Assembly: GCA_025457685.1 (NCBI GenBank)
Contig: JALOTV010000019.1
Location: 1 to 34,151 of the forward strand
Reading direction: 5' to 3'
Length of the DNA stretch: 34,151 nucleotides
DNA from: Opitutaceae bacterium
GTDB taxonomy: Bacteria; Verrucomicrobiota; Verrucomicrobiia; Opitutales; Opitutaceae
The position numbers and the translations under genes were made by a program. This document shows positions 31,618 through 34,151 of this stretch, in pieces; the first letter of the stretch is position 1; every line of letters begins with the position of its first letter. Under the pieces are notes generated by a model. The model was not told the origin of the DNA, did no database searches, and saw nothing but the letters and a program-made list of their open reading frames with translations.

Positions 31618-31646
31618 TGAGTCTCAGGTGAGTCTCAGGTGAGTCA
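31618..31646. promoter_or_regulatory. Tandem palindromic sites upstream of the fur-like gene
   Basis: The 9-bp palindrome TGAGTCTCA occurs at 31618-31626 and again at 31629-31637, exactly 11 bp apart, followed by a half site TGAGTC at 31640. The repeats begin 6 bp upstream of the GTG start and lie in the gap to the divergent kinase gene. The spacing of one helical turn suggests an operator, perhaps for autoregulation. Confidence 0.5.
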
Positions 31647-31713
31647 AGGACGGCCAAGCGCCGGCGCGAACATCGGGGCTAGCGAGGCAGACTCTGAGGT
31701 GTTTGCGTGGGGC

Positions 31714-32711
31714 ATGGACTTTTTCCTCGGGGTGGATGCGGGCGGCACCAAGACGCGGGCGATCATCGTCTCGCGCGATGGCGGCGTGCGGGGGCGGGGC
31801 GAAGCCGGGCCGGGCAACTGGCAGGCGGTGGGCGTGGCTGCGGCGATCGCGGAAGTGGAGCGCTCGGTGGTCCAGGCCCTTGCTGGCGCCGGGGTGGCCG
31901 CGAGCGCGGTGGGCGGAAGCTTTTTTGGCCTGGCCGGTGTGCGCACGGAGACGGAGCGGGAGCCGCTGCGGGCCGAGCTTGCGCGGCTGGGCCTGGGCGG
32001 GGTGCTGGAGGTGGACGGCGATCTGGCGTCCGCGCATGCGGGCGCGCTGGGCGGAGGGCCGGGCGTGGTGGTGATCGCCGGGACGGGCTCGGCGGCCTGG
32101 GGAAAAAATGCGGCCGGCGAACGCTGGCAGGCCGGCGGCTGGGGCTGGCTGGTGGATGACGCCGGCGGTGCGAGCTGGCTGGCGAAGCGCGGGCTGCGCG
32201 CGGCGTGCGAGGCGCAGGACGGGCGCGGACCGGAGAGCGGACTTGGCGCGCGCGCGGCCGCCTACTTCGCGGACTTGGCGCGCGCGCGGCCGCCTACTTC
32301 GGGCAGGCCGGCGTGCGGGAGATTTTGCGCGAGCTGCACGCGGGGCGCATCGACCGGGCGGGCTTGGCGGGCTTTGCGCGGGAAGTGCGCGAAGCGGCGG
32401 CGACCGATGCCGTGGCGGCGGCCTGCGTGCGCGAGGCGGGCGAGGAGCTGTTGCGGCTGGCCGAGGCGGTGCGCGGACGGCTGGCGCCGCGTGGCACGGC
32501 GGAGCACGCGGGCTTCCCCCTCGCGGTCACCGGTGGGCTGGGCATGGGCGAGGTGATCCGCGCGCGTGCGGCGGCGGCGGGCTTTGCGCCGATGGAGCCG
32601 CTGGGCGAGCCGGTGGCGGGTGCGGCCTTGCTGGCGGCGCGGGCGGCAGGGGTGGAGCTGGACGCGGGGGCCCGGGTGCGTTTGCTGGATGCATGCAAAA
32701 CCAAGGGCTGA
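31714..32711 (+). pseudogene. BadF/BadG-type N-acetylglucosamine kinase, frameshifted by a 32-bp duplication
   Basis: An ASKHA-fold kinase of the BadF/BadG/BcrA/BcrD family, most like bacterial N-acetylglucosamine/glucosamine kinases. The start is ATG 31714 with the phosphate-binding MDFFLGVDAGGTKTRAI. Further motifs are FGLAGVRTE, VDGDLASAHAGAL, VVIAGTGSAAWG and WGWLVDDAGGASW. The frame breaks at an exact 32-bp tandem duplication (32237-32300). Past it the original protein resumes in another frame (AAYFGQAGVREILRELHAGR, then FPLAVTGGLGMGE and LGEPVAGAALLAAR) up to the TGA at 32711. Deleting one copy restores a 321-aa intact protein. As written the product would run off into an Arg-rich tail ending at 32556. 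Confidence 0.87.
32237..32300 (+). repeat. 32-bp perfect tandem duplication
   Basis: Two identical head-to-tail copies (32237-32268 and 32269-32300), each beginning gcggacttggcgcgcgcgcg and ending cctacttc. The unit length is not a multiple of three. It contains an alternating CG run that would favour replication slippage. Confidence 0.97.
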
Positions 32712-33076
32712 CGGACGCGACGGCGACGCTCGGAGAAATCAAGGCGCGGGTGCTCGCCTTTGCGCGCGAGCGAGACTGGGAGCAGTTTCACGCGCCGAAA
32801 AATCTGAGCATGGCGCTGGCGGCCGAGGCGGGTGAGCTGATGGAGCATTTCCTCTGGGATACGCCCGAGGCCTCGCGGACCAAGGTGCTGGAGGACGCGG
32901 CGCGGCGCGCGAAGATCGAGGAAGAGCTCAGCGACGTGGTGATCTACGCGCTGGAGTTTGCCAACATGACCGGCATCGACGTGGCGGCTGCCATCGAGCG
33001 CAAGATGGCGCAAAACGCGGCCAAGTATCCGGTGGCAAAGGCCAAGGGCCGCAGCGCGAAATACACCGAGCTGTAG
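32693..33076 (+). CDS. MazG-like nucleotide pyrophosphohydrolase
   Basis: A 127-aa all-alpha NTP pyrophosphatase (MazG-like/RS21-C6 type) that hydrolyses nucleoside triphosphates to monophosphates and PPi, usually for pool sanitation. The metal-binding EAGELMEHF and EEELSDVVIYALEFANMTG motifs match the family E-x3-E and E-x2-D pattern. RDWEQFHAPKNLSMAL precedes them, as in this subgroup. The start is ATG 32693, which overlaps the end of the kinase frame by 19 bp. The longer track frame beginning at 32108 is the shadow of the kinase gene. Confidence 0.9.
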   Translation: MQNQGLTDATATLGEIKARVLAFARERDWEQFHAPKNLSMALAAEAGELMEHFLWDTPEASRTKVLEDAARRAKIEEELSDVVIYALEFANMTGIDVAAAIERKMAQNAAKYPVAKAKGRSAKYTEL

Positions 33077-33095
33077 GTTCGGCCGCGAGGGCCGC

Positions 33096-34064
33096 TCAGT
33101 CCTTGGCGGCGCGAACGTCGAGGGCGTCGCGCAGGCCGTCGCCGAGGAGATTGAGCGCAAGCAGGGTGAGGGCGAAAACGGTGCCGGGGAAGACCAGCAA
33201 CCACGGGTAATTCTCCATCTTGTCGGCGCCGTCCTTGATGAGCGTGCCCCAGCTGCTGAGCGGGGCGTCCACCCCGAGGCCGAGAAAGCTGAGGAAGCTT
33301 TCGAGCATCATCACGGCGGGGATGGTGAGGGTGGTGAAGACGATCACGGGCCCGAGGATGTTGGGCACGATGTGGCGGAAAATGATGCGCGGGTGCCCGT
33401 AGCCGAGGGTGCGCGCGGCCTCGATGTATTCCATTTTTTTGACGCTCAGGACCTGGCCGCGCACGATGCGGGCCATGGTCAGCCATTCGACCGCGCCTAT
33501 GGCGGCAAATAGGCCGACGATTTTGCCGATGCCCTGAAATTCGCGCAGCAAGGCAAACTCGCGCAGCCAGGCGTCGAGGGCGTCCATCGGCTCCTTGAGG
33601 AACACCATCATGAGGATGACGAAGATGGTGAAGGGCAGCGCGTAGAGAATATCGACCACGCGCATGAGAAACGCGTCCACGCGCCCGCCGGCGTAGCCGG
33701 AGATCGCTCCGTAGGTCACGCCGATGAAGAGGGCGACCAGCGAGGCCACAAAGCCGACCATGAGGGAGATGCGTCCGCCGTAGAGCAGGCGGGCGAGCAG
33801 ATCGCGGCCCAGTTCGTCGGTGCCCAGCCAGTTTTCGGCGGACGGGGCGGTGGCCCCGCGCGCGAGATTCTGGTCCGCGTAGCCGTGCTCAAGGAAGGGC
33901 GGCATGGCGATGCACGCCAACGCGAGCGCGAGCACGAACACGCCTGACACGACGGCGAGCCGGTTGCGGCGCAGGCGCAGCCAAGCGTCATGCCACGGCG
34001 AATGCGAACGCGAGGCCGGAGCGGCGACGGCGGGGAGCACGGGGGAGGCGGACGCGGCGCTCAT
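33096..34064 (-). CDS. ABC transporter permease, OppC/DppC type
   Basis: A 322-aa inner-membrane subunit of a peptide/nickel-type ABC importer. The N-terminal OppC-type membrane segment (about 41-60, LAVVSGVFVLALALACIAMP) is followed by a periplasmic stretch with the WLGTDELGRDLLARLLYGGR signature. Five more spans follow. The ATPase-contacting EAA loop is EAARTLGYGHPRIIFRHIVPN. The C-terminus ends FALTLLALNLLGDGLRDALD, as in DppC/OppC. The start ATG 34064 overlaps the stop of the upstream OppB-like gene as ATGA. The substrate is not shown; oligopeptide, dipeptide or, given the YejE-like WGTLIKDGADKMENYPW, microcin/peptide import are options. Confidence 0.92.
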   Translation of the reverse strand: MSAASASPVLPAVAAPASRSHSPWHDAWLRLRRNRLAVVSGVFVLALALACIAMPPFLEHGYADQNLARGATAPSAENWLGTDELGRDLLARLLYGGRISLMVGFVASLVALFIGVTYGAISGYAGGRVDAFLMRVVDILYALPFTIFVILMMVFLKEPMDALDAWLREFALLREFQGIGKIVGLFAAIGAVEWLTMARIVRGQVLSVKKMEYIEAARTLGYGHPRIIFRHIVPNILGPVIVFTTLTIPAVMMLESFLSFLGLGVDAPLSSWGTLIKDGADKMENYPWLLVFPGTVFALTLLALNLLGDGLRDALDVRAAKD

Positions 34065-34151
34065 TCGAATTTGAGGCGGGGGTTGAGCCACACCTGCACG
34101 ACATCGACGAGCAAGTTGAGCCCGATGATGAGCACGGCGTAGAGCAGGACG
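34061..34151 (-). CDS. ABC transporter permease, OppB/DppB type, C-terminal end
   Basis: The last 29 codons of a gene that continues beyond the window. Translated by eye it reads YAVLIIGLNLLVDVVQVWLN and ends PRLKFE before the TGA at 34063-34061. This matches the final transmembrane helix and the D-x-R-ending region of OppB/DppB permeases. The 4-bp overlap with the OppC-like gene is the usual coupling of the two permease subunits. It is absent from the ORF track because it is short. Confidence 0.8.
   Translation of the reverse strand, partial: VLLYAVLIIGLNLLVDVVQVWLNPRLKFE

Noticed and set aside
32108-33076. 322-codon ORF that would fuse the kinase region to the MazG-like protein
   Set aside because: Its first 195 codons are a Gly/Arg-rich out-of-frame reading of the kinase gene. 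The MazG family N-terminus begins at ATG 32693.
1-34151. CRISPR arrays, insertion sequences, tRNA or rRNA genes, prophage
   Set aside because: No regularly spaced repeats, transposase or integrase motifs, cloverleaf-like T-loop sequences or rRNA segments were seen in the window.

Overview
The window is a GC-rich (estimated mid-60s % GC), densely packed bacterial chromosome segment with about 31 genes on both strands. Gene content fits a Gram-negative bacterium with an outer membrane: OpgG/OpgH glucan synthesis, an LptF/LptG permease, a lipoprotein and periplasmic Spy-like proteins. The combination of a fucose/rhamnose-acid catabolic cluster, Ala/Pro-rich linkers, few clear Shine-Dalgarno sites and a PilM-like/coiled-coil pair suggests Verrucomicrobiota, perhaps Opitutaceae. 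That placement is inference from gene style, not from a marker search. No tRNA, rRNA, CRISPR array, phage or insertion sequence was seen.

Layout. (1) 2-3493 (+): tail of a deoxysugar catabolic operon with a sodium/solute symporter, exported mutarotase, lactonase-type amidohydrolase, SDR dehydrogenase and FAH-family hydrolase, matching the non-phosphorylative L-fucose (or L-rhamnose) route to pyruvate and lactate. (2) 3617-8237: ribosomal protein L33, rlmN (-), an LptF/LptG permease (+) and leuA (-), which has a long structured leader. (3) 8258-9692 (+): a translationally coupled trio of ECF sigma factor, membrane protein and Spy/CnrX-like periplasmic protein. (4) 9744-11578 (+): SRP RNA followed by dnaX, which carries an A10 slippery run and a long open -1 frame. 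(5) 11655-16049 (+): opgG, a small membrane protein and opgH. (6) 16295-21328 (+): a 990-aa degenerate-receiver/coiled-coil protein and a 666-aa PilM-like transmembrane protein, the least explained locus here. (7) 21464-25979: psd, an orphan HPt protein (-), then metK and ahcY of the SAM cycle. (8) 26006-29223: a TPR lipoprotein (-) diverging from cysI (+). (9) 29281-31612 (-): fur-like regulator, small TPR protein, nadA and a copper-binding-type periplasmic protein. (10) 31714-33076 (+): a BadF-type kinase gene broken by a 32-bp tandem duplication, then a MazG-like pyrophosphohydrolase. (11) 33096-34151 (-): OppC/DppC-type permease and the tail of its OppB/DppB partner.

The observations most worth follow-up are the dnaX slippage site, where the shifted frame would make the long (tau) form rather than the short one; the coiled-coil/PilM-like pair; the kinase-breaking tandem duplication; the palindromic direct repeats at the fur start; the gene between opgG and opgH that may be a detached OpgH N-terminus; and the structured leuA leader. 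All functional assignments rest on motif recognition by eye; no database search was run.
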